Source: Oryzias latipes (lineage: Eukaryota; Chordata; Actinopteri; Beloniformes; Adrianichthyidae). From it: a stretch of 64,000 bases of DNA. A program made the translations under genes and the position numbers. Each line of letters starts with the position of its first letter. The first letter of the stretch is position 1. Below are positions 35,650 through 52,700 of this stretch, one piece after another. The stretch is taken from NCBI RefSeq assembly GCF_002234675.1, contig NC_019866.2, positions 24,054,955 through 24,118,954 of the forward strand, in the 5' to 3' direction. The notes under the pieces were generated by a model. It saw nothing but the letters and a program-made list of their open reading frames with translations. It was not told the DNA's origin and searched no databases.

Positions 35650-35865
35650 CATCAATTTCTGTGTGCAGTTTGCATGTTTTCCCTGTACATACAAGGGCTT
35701 CCTCCCACCATCCAATAACATGCTTCATAGGTTTATTGGTCACTCTAAATTGCCCCTAGGTGTGAATGTGCATGGGTGTGTGATTGTGGCCCTGCGACAG
35801 ACTGGCGGCCCGTCCAGGGTGACCCCATACTTCACCTGCAAGGCGTCTGTGAATGAGATGAATTA
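35650..35865 (+). repeat. common teleost dispersed repeat (body)
   Basis: GTGCAGTTTGCATGTTTTCC, GGCTTCCTCCCACCATCC, GTCACTCTAAATTGCCCC and CTGCGACAGACTGGCGGC follow each other in the order known for this abundant teleost family. Its inverse lies at 8000-8105. Confidence 0.7.
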
Positions 35866-35884
35866 ATTTGCATGCAGAGCATTG

Positions 35885-36065
35885 ACTGTATATGACAACT
35901 AGACAGTGACTCCTCCCACTTTGGCATTCCAAACAGGAATTCATCGCTGCCTCCAAGAAAGCCAAAATCCAGTACACTTCTGTAGAGAAATAAACAGCTG
36001 TTATTCTATTGTCAGACTAACTATTGTGGCTCTGATACCTTTAACTTGTTTTTGGTAATGCACTG
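35885..36065 (+). repeat. dispersed repeat shared with 52495-52700
   Basis: Both copies contain TTCCAAACAGGAA, CTCCAAGAA, a TCT/CATAGAGAAATAAA block and a CTGATRCCTTT-like block in the same order, which shows a common repeat family. Confidence 0.55.
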
Positions 36066-36413
36066 GATTTTGTAACTTCAAAAGAATCTTGTCTGATCAG
36101 AATCGGATTAAAAAAAACTGTAAAACTATAAAATTAATGAACTAAGGGTGGGATTATATAAACTTGGTTCTTCCTGCTCCTTTTCAAGCAGTAAATCAAG
36201 CTCTACTTATACTTTAATGATCACTGCAGAGAATGCAGGAAAACAAAAAGGTAAGGGTTTGAGCCTTACACATTTGACAGCATTACTTCAAATTTCATTT
36301 TGCTTTCTATAGAAATGTGGGAACATTGAGTTTGATTAACTGACCTCAGTTACCGTCCTGTGATCGGACATTCGATAGACAAAGATCAGAGCAGAAGACT
36401 CAGTTATCAATTC

Positions 36414-36419
36414 TTTATT
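36414..36419 (-). terminator. atp5mc1: candidate poly(A) signal of atp5mc1
   Basis: AATAAA on the minus strand, about 255 bp after the stop codon; a short 3' UTR suits this highly expressed gene. Confidence 0.5.
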
Positions 36420-36672
36420 TAGGACAGCCTTCAAAAGAAGAGTTTCACGTAAAGTTGAGAAAAACAAGAACGAGTGGGAACATAAAAATGCAGGATTGCA
36501 GGTTTGTTCATCTGTTGGGAAAATTATCCTTGATTTTGGTGTTTCTGTGGGTTGGAATGGCCCGTCAAGCTCCGCTCAGAGCTCCCGCTCTGCAACCACC
36601 ACCCTTTTTCCAGAATAAAAGGGGAGAGACGCCAACCGGAACGTGTTGTGGCAGGGGGTGGCGGCTCGGCGT

Positions 36673-40859
<4,187 letters not shown>

Positions 40860-41439
40860 GGCTGGTACCTGGAGACACGGGGAGAGATTTGTGTTAGGCG
40901 GAGACGACAGGTGAGCTGGTTGTTGACATGAAAAACTGTCACCGCCAGCATCAAAGTGAGATTCACTGGTGTCACAAGCTGGAAACTGAAAACACAGAGA
41001 AAGAAGTTCCATCCACTTCTTCACTATGAGGACGGGATGAGCAGACTGCAGTAAACCATCAGAGGCTTTTTCTGCAGGTCCATCTCTGATCATTTCCCCA
41101 ACGAAACACAAAACTTAAGAAAGGAAGAGATGTTTTTAGTTTGTGAGCAATGAGAAGGATTTATTTACTAAGATTTAGGACCAGGAGGCTGATTTTAAGC
41201 AGACTTTCTTTTCCAACATGATAAAGCAGCTTGAGCTCTACAGGTAAACGTCACTTCACTGCACGCGCGCGCGCTCTGCTCGTGTCTGAGAACAAACCAA
41301 CAGCTTAACTTAAACTGAGCAGAGATTAGCAGGTTAGTCACCGGTTGGGTCAAAGCGCTGCACGCCGTCAGGTGTCAGTTTAAGATCCCTCTGAAATATA
41401 CATATGAAAGACTTCAAATCTGGATTTAAGTCAAACTGA

Positions 41440-42030
41440 GCATTTGAAGCCCCCCCTCCCTGCACGGCGGTGTCAGTGACCCGGCTCCGCTGGCCGTCCT
41501 CAGGCGGGACTCCAAGCTATGCTAACATGCTAGCAGCCTGCAGACGTGAAGGTCAACACCGAGCCGCAGGAAGACACGCGGGGCCCGGCTAACAAATCAC
41601 CGCGAGCTCTACGGGGGACCCGTCCCTCAGCCCTGCGGGGCACTTTCAGGGGGCTGGAGGACGGTCCCGGACGCGGCAGCGGCGGAAACCCGGCAGCGGT
41701 CCGCGGTGAGCCGTGTAGGCCCCGCCGTCAGACATCTTGATGTCGGTGTGTGAGGAAACCAGGGCTAAATGTTTGGCGCGAGTCAGTGACCTGGTAAAGG
41801 GTGACACCGCGCACGCTTCGACGGTCACCGCGCGCAACAACCCGCGTGGGTTGACCGAAAACACGTCAACATCCTCCGTGACTTGGAGCTAACCGACTGA
41901 ATGGCGGAGCAGGTTTCCAGCAGACATAGGACTACACCGGAGACTCCCCGTTTCACGGGGAAAGCCGTCGGTACACCACCGAACCTGCATTTAAGCTGCG
42001 TGTGAACTAAAACCAAGGCGGTAAAGGTGT
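41440..42030. promoter_or_regulatory. atp5mc1: GC/CpG-rich region holding the probable non-coding first exon of atp5mc1
   Basis: A CpG-dense block about 0.6-1.2 kb upstream of the first coding exon. Because that exon starts at an acceptor, transcription should begin here. I could not fix the exon or its donor. Confidence 0.5.
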
Positions 42031-42099
42031 TTTAAAGATCGTTATTACCGTGTAGTTACAGCTTTCACAGGGTCCACACGCCGATAGTGTCGCGCACAG

Positions 42100-42290
42100 C
42101 GGCAGCCAATAAGTGGAGGAGTTGACCGTCTGTCACCTTGTCATTTATAACCTCTGAACGTACGTCCTAAGCTCCCATTGGCCAGAAAATCACCCCCCTT
42201 CTTTCGCTATTGGTCCAGAGCCGAAATGGAACCGCCTCTTTAGCCTTGGCGGTGGAGATGGCATGCAAGCCGACCTTTTGATTGGTTGGA
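42100..42290 (-). promoter_or_regulatory. atp5mc1: CCAAT-box cluster upstream of atp5mc1
   Basis: CCAAT on the minus strand at 42177-42181, 42209-42213 and 42281-42285, and one on the plus strand at 42105-42109, just upstream of the GC-rich block. Repeated CCAAT (NF-Y) sites are common in housekeeping promoters. Confidence 0.5.
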
Positions 42291-43129
42291 GTCAATTAAA
42301 GGCGGGGCAAAAGGAGCGTTCATTAAGTTCATTGGACAACAGTTACTACTTTTTTTGGTTAAAACCTTTATTTGTAAATTTTGAAAACCTATGAAAAATA
42401 GTTCAAAAATAGAGATGTAACAATTAGTTTTATCATATATCATAATTTGTGGAGCTGATCCGATTCATAGTCGATTTTGGTTCACTGACCTAAAATGGAT
42501 TTAGGACATTTTTATCCTAAACTTCCAGCAGTGAGACTCAGACAGAAATTCCTGCTACTGAACAGTGAAGTTTTCCAGATTCTTGGATTTCTTCCAGATC
42601 ATCAAGTTAAATGAAATCTGTGTCCAAACCAACAAGTAAACTAGAATGAATGTCAAATCCATTCACATGTTAGTTTCCTAAAGTTCACCACTGTTGTTTT
42701 TCCACATCCAAAGAATCCAAAGGGAACATTCTTAGAACATTCTAGACACTGGATGGTCACATGACTTTATTCAAAGTCTGTCCACACATTGGACTGTAAT
42801 AATGGACTGATCCATATTTGTGTAACATCTTGTGTGTTGTCCGCTTTGATTGGGTGTTTTTTTGTCATAATAAAATAAAGCTATAATAACTCAATCCCAA
42901 TGGTATTTTCCAATATAGATAAGATCGATTAATTTTATTTTTAAAGGATTTTATAATGGTATAGTACAGGTCGATTCGAATAACAACTATCCTCTGACAG
43001 ATGGATCTGGTTGGATCGTATTGTAAATATGTAAAAGCAAAATTTTACAAATGAATGAACCATTAAAAAAGGGTATTCTTTCTAAACGGTGATTTTGCGG
43101 CTCTAGTTGGGTTTTTGTTCTGGAAGAAA

Positions 43130-44275
43130 CTGGACCAAACGGCGTTTTAAAAAAACAAATGCACTGATATCCCTGCTGCAGAGGACATACTCCTCCCTGG
43201 AAAAGCCGAACACCACAGCGAGGATCACGTTCTTTGACTTCTCTTCAGCCTTCAACACCATCCAGCCGAGACTGATGAGGGAGAAGTTAGAGAAGAGGCA
43301 GGTGGATGCCCCCCTGGTCTGGTGGATAGAGGACTACCTGACAGGTCGACCACAGTTTGTGAGACTGACACCCTGATGAGCAACACAGGAGCCCCTATTC
43401 ACCACCTACACAGCTGACTTCCAGTACCACTCTGAGCTTTGTCACCTTCAGAAGGACTCTGATGACTCAGCTGTGGTCGGGTGTGTGGAAAATGGACGGG
43501 AAGGGGAGTACAGGAGCCTCGTGGAGCGTTTGGTCAGGTGGTCTGAGGAAAATTACCTGCAGCTGAACGTGGCCAAGACAAAAGAGGTGGTGATGGTCTG
43601 TGGGATGGATGTAGAAATTGTCTCGTCCTACAAGTTCCTGGGTGTCCATCTGGACGATAAACTGGACTGGTCCACTAACACTGAGGCTGTTTCCATGAAT
43701 GGCACGAGCAGACTTTGCTTCCTGAGGAGACTCAGGTCCTTCAATGTTTGCAGCAGGAAGCTCCACATGTTCTACCAGTCTGTCATGGCGAGCACCATCT
43801 TCTTTGCTGTCGTGTGCTGGCGTCAAAGCAAAGGACGCCAACAGACTGAATAAACTCATAAAAAAGCAGGGTCTGTAATCGGCTTAAAGCTTGCCAATCT
43901 GGAGGAGGTGGTGAGGGACAGACTGGCTGAACTGCGGACCATCATGGACGATCCCTCCCATCCTCTTTTCAAAGAGGTGGACAAATTGAGAAGCAGCTTT
44001 AGCAACAGACTTAAACACCCCCGCTGTGCTAAGGAACGATACAGGAAGTCATTCCTGCCATCAGCCGTTAGACTCCACAATTCATATGGCAGCCATGAAT
44101 GTACATGAGATTTTTGAGAGTTAAGAGTTTTCGACTGTATATTTTTCTTTTCTTCCTTGTATATTTTGTGTCTTGCATTTATTTTATCTCTTATCTTATT
44201 CTGTGGTGTTGCTACTACAACTAAATTTCCCTTTGGGGATCAATAAAGTTGATCTTGAATCTTCTTGAATCTTTT
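43130..44275 (+). mobile_element. L2/Rex1-like LINE fragment with reverse-transcriptase remains
   Basis: Readable reverse-transcriptase blocks in order: FFDFSSAFNTIQP, VWWIEDYLTGRP, SDDSAVVGCVE (catalytic box, with DD kept), YLQLNVAKTKEVV, YKFLGVHLDDKLDWS and the C-terminal RYRKSFLPSAVRL. The QG-box region is deleted near 43370 and frames shift there and near 43850. The 3' end has AATAAAGTTGATCTTGAATC and duplicated TCTTGAATC units, a short tandem tail typical of these LINEs. Confidence 0.85.
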
Positions 44276-44589
44276 AGCGGAAAAGGTTTGATCTAGGAGA
44301 CGATTCCCTCATCACGCCACAAACCAGCCCCCCTCAAAGAGGGCAGAAATGTGTGTTCAAACCTAAATAACTAAATATACAAATGAATGCACAGACCAAT
44401 ACATTATGATTTCATACACACACATAAAACAATAGGGAATCTGTGTGGACCAATTGGACGGACGGATGGATGGATAGATAGCATTTTAGTGATTGTATTT
44501 GTTTATCTGTAGCACTTTGGGCAATCAAAAGTTGTTTATATGATATATAAATAAAATTTACATTGAATTTGCTTTTGGGGAAAAAAAAC

Positions 44590-44765
44590 AATATTATTGG
44601 AACACATCCGTTCAATTCAATTTCATTTATATAGGCCAAGATTACAACAATTTCTTATTTTTATTGTAATATTGTGTGTTTTTTGTTTCAAATGATAAAG
44701 CGCTTCGAGTCTCGCAAGGTATGAGAAGTGCTTTTTTATCAATAAAGTTTGATTTGATTTGAACA
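44590..44765 (+). mobile_element. 3' end fragment of another LINE
   Basis: GATAAAGCGCTTCGAGTCTC and AATAAAGTTTGATTTGATTT with a GATTT tandem tail, as at the 3' ends of several fish LINE families. Confidence 0.5.
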
Positions 44766-45239
44766 ATAGTCATCTCAATGGGCTTCATACCAGTAAGTGT
44801 GTGATAAACATGAATCATAAAGAACATAAAGTCATAGAATACAATAGATAAATTAAACTAAACAGACTAAACTAAGCTGGGCATCCCTGCCCATAGACCC
44901 TCCCTCTCTGTAACTCTTGGAGAAGAATTCGCTTATCTAAAGCACATGGCAGTTTCCAGACATGATTTTAGAAAGAAGCTGCCGATCCTTTACGGAAAAC
45001 AGAGTCAGAGTGTTGAATCTCAGAGCTGGAGTTTTTGGAGCATCTGCCGCTGCAGGAATGTGGACGTGCAGCACCTCCCTGAGGCAGCAACTCCCAATGG
45101 TATCACACAGGTGTGTGTTTGGGGGGGGGCGTGTCAGCACAGGTATGAGTCCAGCCAAAAGATACCAAAAGAAAAACATTTTGTTTATCCATACACTGCG
45201 TGAGATTTGACCTAAAACCAGCGTTCAACATTCAAGTGC

Positions 45240-45910
45240 CAAAGCTCTCCTCAGTTTTTCAGCATCAGACCTCTTCCCTTTCCCTTTGCTGTTCTGCTTC
45301 TCCTCCTCCTTGGTCTTCCTCTCTTTCCTGGCAGCCTCAACCTCAGCATCCGTTTCCCAACATCACCCCTGTTCTTCCTCTCAACAGACCTTCTCCATCT
45401 GCCTCCCTGCTGCATTTGTCTCCAAAATGAGCTCTCATTCATGACCCACAGAACTCCATTCTCTGTCACTGCAGACACTTTCATCCAAACCACAGCTCCT
45501 CTCTCTCTATCCGGTCACCGTAGATCTACAAAGACAGACATTGCAGCTCCTTCTGACCTTCTCCGTTTTTCTGCTGCACAATTCTCAAACACGCTTTGCA
45601 TCTGTGGTCTTTTTTTCTTTGCATGAAACCAAACTGTTGCTCACAAATATTCGCTCATGAACTCAGTCTAGATTCTTTTTTTCCCGATAACTCATTATAT
45701 GATCCGTCAGCTTTACTCCTCTGTAGCTTCTGCAACTCTGCACGACTCCATTCTTCTTCAAAATCAGAACCATTCCTTTCCCTCTCAAAGATCTTGGTCA
45801 GCAGTCTGAAACTCTGCTGTCACTTCTCCCAAACTCTTCCATACCTCCGCAGGTACAGTTTCAAACCTGTCTGTTCATTCTTCATCCTCTTCATCAAACG
45901 TCTTACCAAA
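45240..45910 (-). mobile_element. RTE-like LINE fragment, minus orientation
   Basis: The minus strand reads GKRMLRLRLPGKRGRPRR, matching the plus-strand fragment at 38446-38530. Sequence further along (45500-45900) matches an upstream part of the RTE reverse-transcriptase ORF in reverse. All frames are broken. Confidence 0.7.
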
Positions 45911-46674
45911 TGACCACATTTAAGAAACCAAACAATGATAGGACTTTTTGTCTGGTTTTAGGGTTCAAAATAAAATAAAAATCTCCTGTTAGAAAATCAT
46001 CTGTGGATTTCTGCTGCTTAACCCTTTTACCACCACAAAAAAGTAAAAAGAAGAAATACATTTCAAACACCTAATATCAGCATCAATATTGCAGTTTTGC
46101 TGCATCCTGTGTTCATGCTTTACTTCTTCAGGATAAAAGTGTCTGCTTCAAGCTGTAAACATCTCTGACAGCAGAGAAGCTGATTTATGCTTTCTGAACA
46201 GAACGGATTGGCTGAACTCAGACAAAGACTGCTCATAAATATTCATGCGGCACAGTTAAAAAAACTGAACCTTCACCTCGTTCATTTCCATTCTCTATCA
46301 GCAGGGGGCGCTGCGACAGCGTCCATCGAACTGACAGGCAGATTACAGACCCAAAGTCTCCTCGCGAACCGATTGGACTCGGACATGGAAGAAATAAATA
46401 AAACACATAGGAAGAAACATTTTCTCACATTTAAAATAACTACTGTCAAGAATGACACGTTTTTTTTGTAGGAATTTGCTTTAAAAAATAAATAAAAATT
46501 GAATTGAATCAGAAAAAAGCAGATAAAATGAATGTGTCTTCACATAAACGTTTTTTTTGTTTGCTTTAAAAAATGTAAGTTGCATTTGAATTGAACACTT
46601 ACACCCTCTATTATAAATGAACCATGCTACATTATTATGATAGATCAATATGATAATATTGTATTATATAACAT

Positions 46675-46860
46675 GATATTATATTATATTATATTATATT
46701 ATATTATATTATATTATATTATATTATATTATATTATATTATACTATATTATATTATATTATATTATATTATATTATATTATATTATATTATATTATATT
46801 ATATTATATTATATTATATTATATTATATTATATTATATTATATTATATTATATTATATT
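46675..46860. repeat. (ATATT)n pentanucleotide microsatellite
   Basis: About 185 bp of ATATT units with one interruption near 46743. The Tyr/Ile frames through it are artefacts. Confidence 0.95.
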
Positions 46861-48481
46861 CTCTCCCATTAAAGCCCCTCACACCCCCAAACTCTAATTA
46901 CCAGTGCAAGAAAAATGGCAGCAATATCGTAACTGTCCATCCATCCAGGTTAGATCCAGATTCCAGCTCAGACCAGGAAAACAAAGACATTCATGGATCA
47001 ATATGTCTGCAGCTGGATGATCAGAAAGGGGCGGGGCTTGTTGATTGTAGCGCTTGAATCATATCTACAAGCTTTTTCTTCTGCTCCTAATTTACAACAA
47101 TTTGAATAAAGGAATACTCAGAAATGTAAAAAGAAATTTAAGCTTGATTTTTTTTCTAAATGTCCTCCATCATCAGAAAAACGCCACAAGAACATGTTCA
47201 AAACACCAAAAACACTCCATTGGAGTGGGTCTTTAAAGAGGTAATCATCAGAAAAACGTCTCTGCGTCCCAAACAGGATCTCATTTAGTTGAATATGTTT
47301 AATTCTCACTATCAAATATAAGCAGGGGAGTGCAAACAGGCAAACGCCTCAAAATGATTCTGCAGAAGCGCTTCTGGTCTTCAGAAACGGCATGTTTTAC
47401 CACATGTTTGTCTGATTTTAAGTCAGATGCTGCAGGAGACAATGACTCAGCAGCAAACATTGCTGGAGATGGAATGATTAAAATAAAGAGATTTTTGGAA
47501 TTAAAAATTCCTTTTTGCTGTGACTTATTCACTAAAATCATTTCCTTTATTTCTGAACAAACTGTCCCTTGTCATCATTTCCTAAAAATGACATGAAATA
47601 AATAATTTTAACATAATCAGATAGATAACAGTCTTGGTAAGAAATGGACATTTTTTCTGTGTAAAATGTTAATAAAAATCCTCAAAGCTGACAGAAATTT
47701 AGTTTCAAAGACTTCAAATTCAGGCTGACTTGTCATTAGATCATTCCTGAATCACCTCGATGGAACCAGCTTCAGTTCCACGGTTCATCTGTAAAGTAAA
47801 GAATGAGGTTCAGAATGAGAGAAAGCGGCAGACTCCTCGTTTGCTCACGGCCGTTCAGACTTCTGCTGCAGCGAAGCAGTGACGGGGCGACTGGAGTCAC
47901 CGGAGGGAAGACTATCAAAGCTAAATGAGTTCTCCTACTCAGACTTACCCAAGCTGTTTTATTATAAGTGCAGAATCCATCCACACGCTCCCTAAGTGCA
48001 GTATTTCAAACTGTAATTTGTAGGAGAGAAAACCGCTCTGGATGGAAAAAGACCACTGCAGCTGCATGTCAGCACTGTCAGGGTGTGAAATGCTAATGTG
48101 TCGACTTGTTTCTGGACAATTGTCACTTGCGTGTGGTGGAACGTGTCTGCAGCTGCTGCATTTATGACAGCACGGCTTCAGCCTCTGAGCTGGTTTCAAC
48201 GTTTATCAGGTTGTCCTTTTTTATATTAGCAGATTCATTTATTACTAGACACATTGTTTTCTCTGCTTTTACACTTGAAATGTTATATTTATGTTACATT
48301 TAGCCACATTTTATGAAGCCATTCTATCTCAGTGAAGTGTTTTGTGTGTGTGTTTGGTCTTGTAACCCATCTTCACCCATGCTAAGGATGGAGCACCTTT
48401 TCATGCCTGCTCCACAGCCAACCTTGAACTGTTAGTGTGCATTCCTGTTGTCCGTCTGACCTTGTTTTGAGTTGTACTGAC

Positions 48482-49101
48482 TAGGCCTGCACAATATACC
48501 GCAAATTTATCGTTATCGCGACATCAAGCTGTGCAATATGCATACCGCAAAAGACGGCGAAAATCGCAATAAATGGTTACCTTGACCCTTGTGCTATCCT
48601 AGGCACTTTAACATTGGGAGTGGGGTCATCTAGACCCACTAGACAGTGTGCTGAACCTTTTTTTTTCAATGATTTGTGATCTTCACTGGTGTCCATGGAT
48701 TACATGAAATCTTTCCACCTTTATCCACCTTTGTGATGGTACGGAGAACACCTCAATGGAAGGGGGGGGTCATATAAGATAGCACAAGGGTTAAATGTGC
48801 TAAAACAAACTCATGGCAGCTTGAAATATTGAATAAATGAAATAAATCCCTTTATGCATTTAACCAATCGGAAGGACCCGTTTACGTTGTTGATCAATCA
48901 GATGAGCCCTTTTATGTTTGATGTTTGCCTCCTACATCGACAAGGGTCATTCGGAGTATAATTTTTAAACTGTTGCATTGAAATGGAAATGATGTTTTTG
49001 GTTGGTTTGATATTTGTTTAAATACCGCAAATTATATCGTTATCGCAATATTAATCACCAATATCGCATATCACGAGTTTTCCTCATATCGTGCAGCCCT
49101 T
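48482..49101 (+). mobile_element. hAT MITE (GCTGCACGATAT family) with perfect 8-bp TSD, containing a piggyBac-like MITE
   Basis: Ends TAGGCCTGCACAATAT and ATATCGTGCAGCCCTT form a 16-bp imperfect inverted repeat. Flanks are GTACTGAC at 48474-48481 and 49102-49109, identical. A 205-bp TTAA-type MITE lies at 48586-48790, so the host element is about 415 bp without it. Confidence 0.85.
48586..48790 (+). mobile_element. piggyBac-like MITE nested in the hAT MITE
   Basis: Termini CCCTTGTGCTATCCTAG and GATAGCACAAGGG are inverted. Flanks are TTGA on the left and TTAA on the right, i.e. a TTAA duplication with one change. It is the most complete of three copies in the window. Confidence 0.75.
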
Positions 49102-49666
49102 GTACTGACACAATATTCAGCATTATTCCTTGTGAGATCCATGAAATCTGTTCTCTTGTATTTTGTCAAGCACAAAAAGTGGAAATCAGCCAAATATAGG
49201 TTATGATTTGGAATTTTTTTAGAGCAGGTTGATACATAAGAAAATAAAGACGCAAGGTTAGGAAGTGGTGATGCGACTCATTACAAAACTGTTTCTGTGT
49301 GTAAAGCATGTGAGTCCAGCGAAGCAGCGGCTGTTTTCCAGAGCTGCTCATCTTGAACTTATGCTGATGACTCATGGATTTATTTTTTGGAAAAACTCCA
49401 GAGTTGTCGTCTACAGATTCACACCGACAGACAGGAATCACAAACTGGCCCCATCGTGTCACTTCCACAAGATGCTGATGCAAACACAACCCACCCACCC
49501 CCCCGCACAGCTGCATCTCTAACTTATTGTGCTGCATTAGATCGGACCTGGATGGTCTCCTGAAGCTTTCCTGTCCTCCTGCTGGACTGGAGCATCTTTT
49601 GACTCAAACGGTTCCAAATGATGGAAGAAACCAAGTTAAATCCCAGCTGTTTAAGCTTGTGTGTGT

Positions 49667-49850
49667 GTGTGCGTGTGTGTGCTTGTGTGTGTTTGCTTGT
49701 GTGCTTGTATGTGAGGTATCTTTACGAGCAACCTCTTTACTGCCTTGTGTGGTGCACACCTACTTTTACTAGACCAGCACAGTGATGAAAGCAGGGAACA
49801 CACACACACAGACACACACACACACACACACACACACACCCACACACACA
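49667..49850. repeat. GT/AC microsatellites
   Basis: A GTGTGT tract near 49660-49710 and an ACACAC tract at 49796-49850. The two are inverted relative to each other and could pair. Confidence 0.85.
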
Positions 49851-50635
49851 CATCTCCCTGAAGCAGCATGAGAGCGATCAGAGCCAGTTGGCTTGGTATT
49901 GAGTTCTCCCTTGCTCTGTTTATGAGGAAGCTGCTGTGCAGGAGGCGGGTGAGGGGGGTGGAGTGGGGGGCTGGTGGAGGATGGGGTGGGGGGTGGGGGG
50001 TAGGCAGACACATTAGTTTAATTATTGTGAAGGTCCGAGACCGCAGCGGGTCCTTGCGTGTGTTTGCATCTCTGCGTGAACCTCCGTGTTGGTGGACATG
50101 TTTGCATTTCTTCGTGGTCGTGACTGATGGCGAGGACCAATCCGGTTTAACACAACCATAAAGACGGCCGAATGAAACGCAGTAAAAACATATTTGGTCA
50201 GGTGACCAAGAACAATCCAGCGTTTCAGAAAAAAGCTGTGTCTTGGTTCTGAGAAGTGCAGAAAGCTTCTTGTCCCTTTCTTGTTTGTCCACCAGCAGAA
50301 ATGTGACCTTGGGGGGGAATTTGCCGGAACATCCTCTCCTGGAAATGGGAGCAAACGTCGTGTTTGACAGTGGAGACAAAGGGCGGGGCTCCAATGAAAT
50401 GCTGGAATTAAAGCTTTATTGCTCTTTGGGCTCCCTTGGGGGGGGTGGGGGGGGGGGCTGTCTCAGCTCAGGGCAGAGGCTCTGCTTACCTGCACATTGA
50501 CATGGGGGGGGGCGCTTCATGGGACATTTGCACTGAGCCCCACCTTTACAGAAAACACACACTTCATCCAGGACCATCCGGCACAGACTGGTTTAAGGAC
50601 CGGGACGCTTTTATGTGTTTGGAGGAGAAATGAAG

Positions 50636-50641
50636 CACACA

Positions 50642-50681
<40 letters not shown>

Positions 50682-51480
50682 TAGACCAACAGAAACACCC
50701 ACAAAAAATACAGACACCCCGATCCACACGACACCCACACAAACAAACACATGAGGACAAACGTGCAATCACAAACGCACACAAAACACATTTGCAAATA
50801 CACATGCAAATGGACACAAACAAACAAAACACACACATTTACAAACCCATGCATGATAAACACAAACAAACAATGCACACACACATGCATTTGCAAACAT
50901 GCATACAAAAAAACACAAACACACACACACATACAAACAAACACAAAAATTAACAAACACTCAGAGTCGAGGCCAGGATGCACAAATGTACAGAAACACT
51001 CTTACAAAAAAACATTCCACACACAGATGAATGTGGACACACAAAAGTATCATCACACAAACACATGCAGCAAACAAAACACACAAGCACAATAAAGGCA
51101 CACTCTCAGACATGCATGTACTCTGCATACACAAATGCAAACAAACACATAGACTTAGACATGACACCAAACAAAGCCTACACACAAACAATACAAGGCC
51201 ACACAAAAAAACACTTAGAAATAAATACAACCACTCAGACACAAAAACAAAGACAAGTATTCACCAAAGCACTCTGGGAGATGAAACACACAAAAACACA
51301 CACATACAAGCCTGCATACACAAAATAGCACTCAAAAGCACAAAAGCAAACACACAATAAAACCCATCCACACACAGACACTATGACACAAAAACTAACG
51401 AATGCGAGTGAGCACACACACACACACACACACACCGACACACACACACATGCCCTCTCAGACACACTCACAAACACACG
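50636..51480. repeat. AC-rich low-complexity tract
   Basis: About 850 bp of ACACAAACA-type sequence, with pure AC runs at 50636-50680 and 51412-51437. Thr/His/Lys-rich and Val/Cys-rich frames here are translation artefacts. It was probably one very long AC array that has decayed. Confidence 0.9.
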
Positions 51481-51484
51481 TGTC

Positions 51485-52490
51485 AGGAACATGCTAAAAT
51501 GAAAGGAAGACATTCAGAAACCAAGTCGATTCTATTGGTATTTGTCCTCTGACGGCAGTTAGACTGACGACATTGTTTGTGGTGCCGTAACTGGACGCAC
51601 CGTCTGCTCTGAGGTCTTTGGCGAATTTCACATCCAGGATTTTCTAGACTTTCTTGAAGAGCGGTGCTGCACAGGAAGTACATCCTCTAGGAAGCGTACA
51701 TCCCATATTCAGTCTCACCTGGACAGGTGTTTGCCACCACAGGTACTAAAGCTCTGAGGCTCTCTGTAATGATGTATGACTGCAAACAAAGGGGAGTGCG
51801 TCTGAGCAGAGCTTATGGTGGCGGGGGCCACGCTGGGATAATAATGTGGTGTAATTATTAGTGGAGGGGCAGAGATGCTGGCACGTCTGGACCGGTTTAG
51901 GTGCCATGTTGACACAGGAGCAGAGAATGAAGGGCTTTCCAGGGACATGACTCAGTGTCTGCTGGAAATCCTCTTTTCTACCAGCAGCTTTGAAATCTGC
52001 CAGACACACTTCTGTTACTCCAAAGAAATAGAATAGTTAGATAGATAATTCTAAAGAAGTTCTAGATATGCCAGGAGTTGTAATGTAGTGTTGAGTCTGC
52101 TGGTTGTTGATGAATGGCGGCTGTGATTAGAAAATATGAATCGAATCAACAATAGTCTGCTATCTGAACTGTAGGTTAGACATGCAGACAGTAAACTCTG
52201 TGAAGTTGTTTTTATTTGTTTCTACCGCTGCAGCTGACATGAAAGTGTTGAGTCTGAGTGATAAAAGCAGAAAGACTCATCTTCCTCTTTTTTAACCAGA
52301 GTTTAAATGTCATAGAGGATCCAAAATGGCTGCCAAAAGGGGAACTTTCTGTCATGTTTGGAAGGATGTGGGCATTGAGCCAAAATATTTTAACTCACTG
52401 TGAGAAAAGTAGCTTATCTAGAAGAAGTTGACTTTATGAGAATTTGTGTTGGACTGTTGACTAGGTAATAGAACTGAGGGATCCCCCCCA
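51485..52490. other. intergenic stretch, nothing recognised
   Basis: Ordinary AT-rich sequence with no gene or named repeat that I can support. Confidence 0.4.
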
Positions 52491-52494
52491 CCCC

Positions 52495-52700
52495 ACCCCT
52501 GGCGTTCCAAACAGGAAGTGGCTCCAAGAAGCAAAACTTTCATGGACTTCCATAGAGAAATAAATATTCCTCAGTCAGTCTATGGGTCAGAGTAACCATC
52601 CTGGATCTGATGCCTTTTTTTTCATCTTCTTGGCAATCCTCTTTTTTTATGATAGTTTTTTTTTATTGCAAGTTGTATAAGTTATAAACTGGCCAATCAG
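52495..52700 (+). repeat. dispersed repeat shared with 35885-36065
   Basis: GGCGTTCCAAACAGGAAGTG, GGCTCCAAGAAGC and CCATAGAGAAATAAATA match the copy near 35.9 kb in order and spacing. Confidence 0.55.

Larger units (their letters stand above)
34740..36410. other. intergenic stretch between ube2z and atp5mc1
   Basis: AT-rich sequence. It contains a common dispersed repeat (35650-35860) and a further repeat at 35880-36060 that shares GGCATTCCAAACAGGAA and TAGAGAAATAAA blocks with 52495-52620. I saw no gene. Confidence 0.5.

Noticed and set aside
46637..46897. Plus-strand Tyr/Ile frame
   Set aside because: Translation of the ATATT pentanucleotide array.
50517..51513. Several 80-140 codon frames on both strands
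   Set aside because: They lie in the AC-rich tract; composition is entirely repeat driven.
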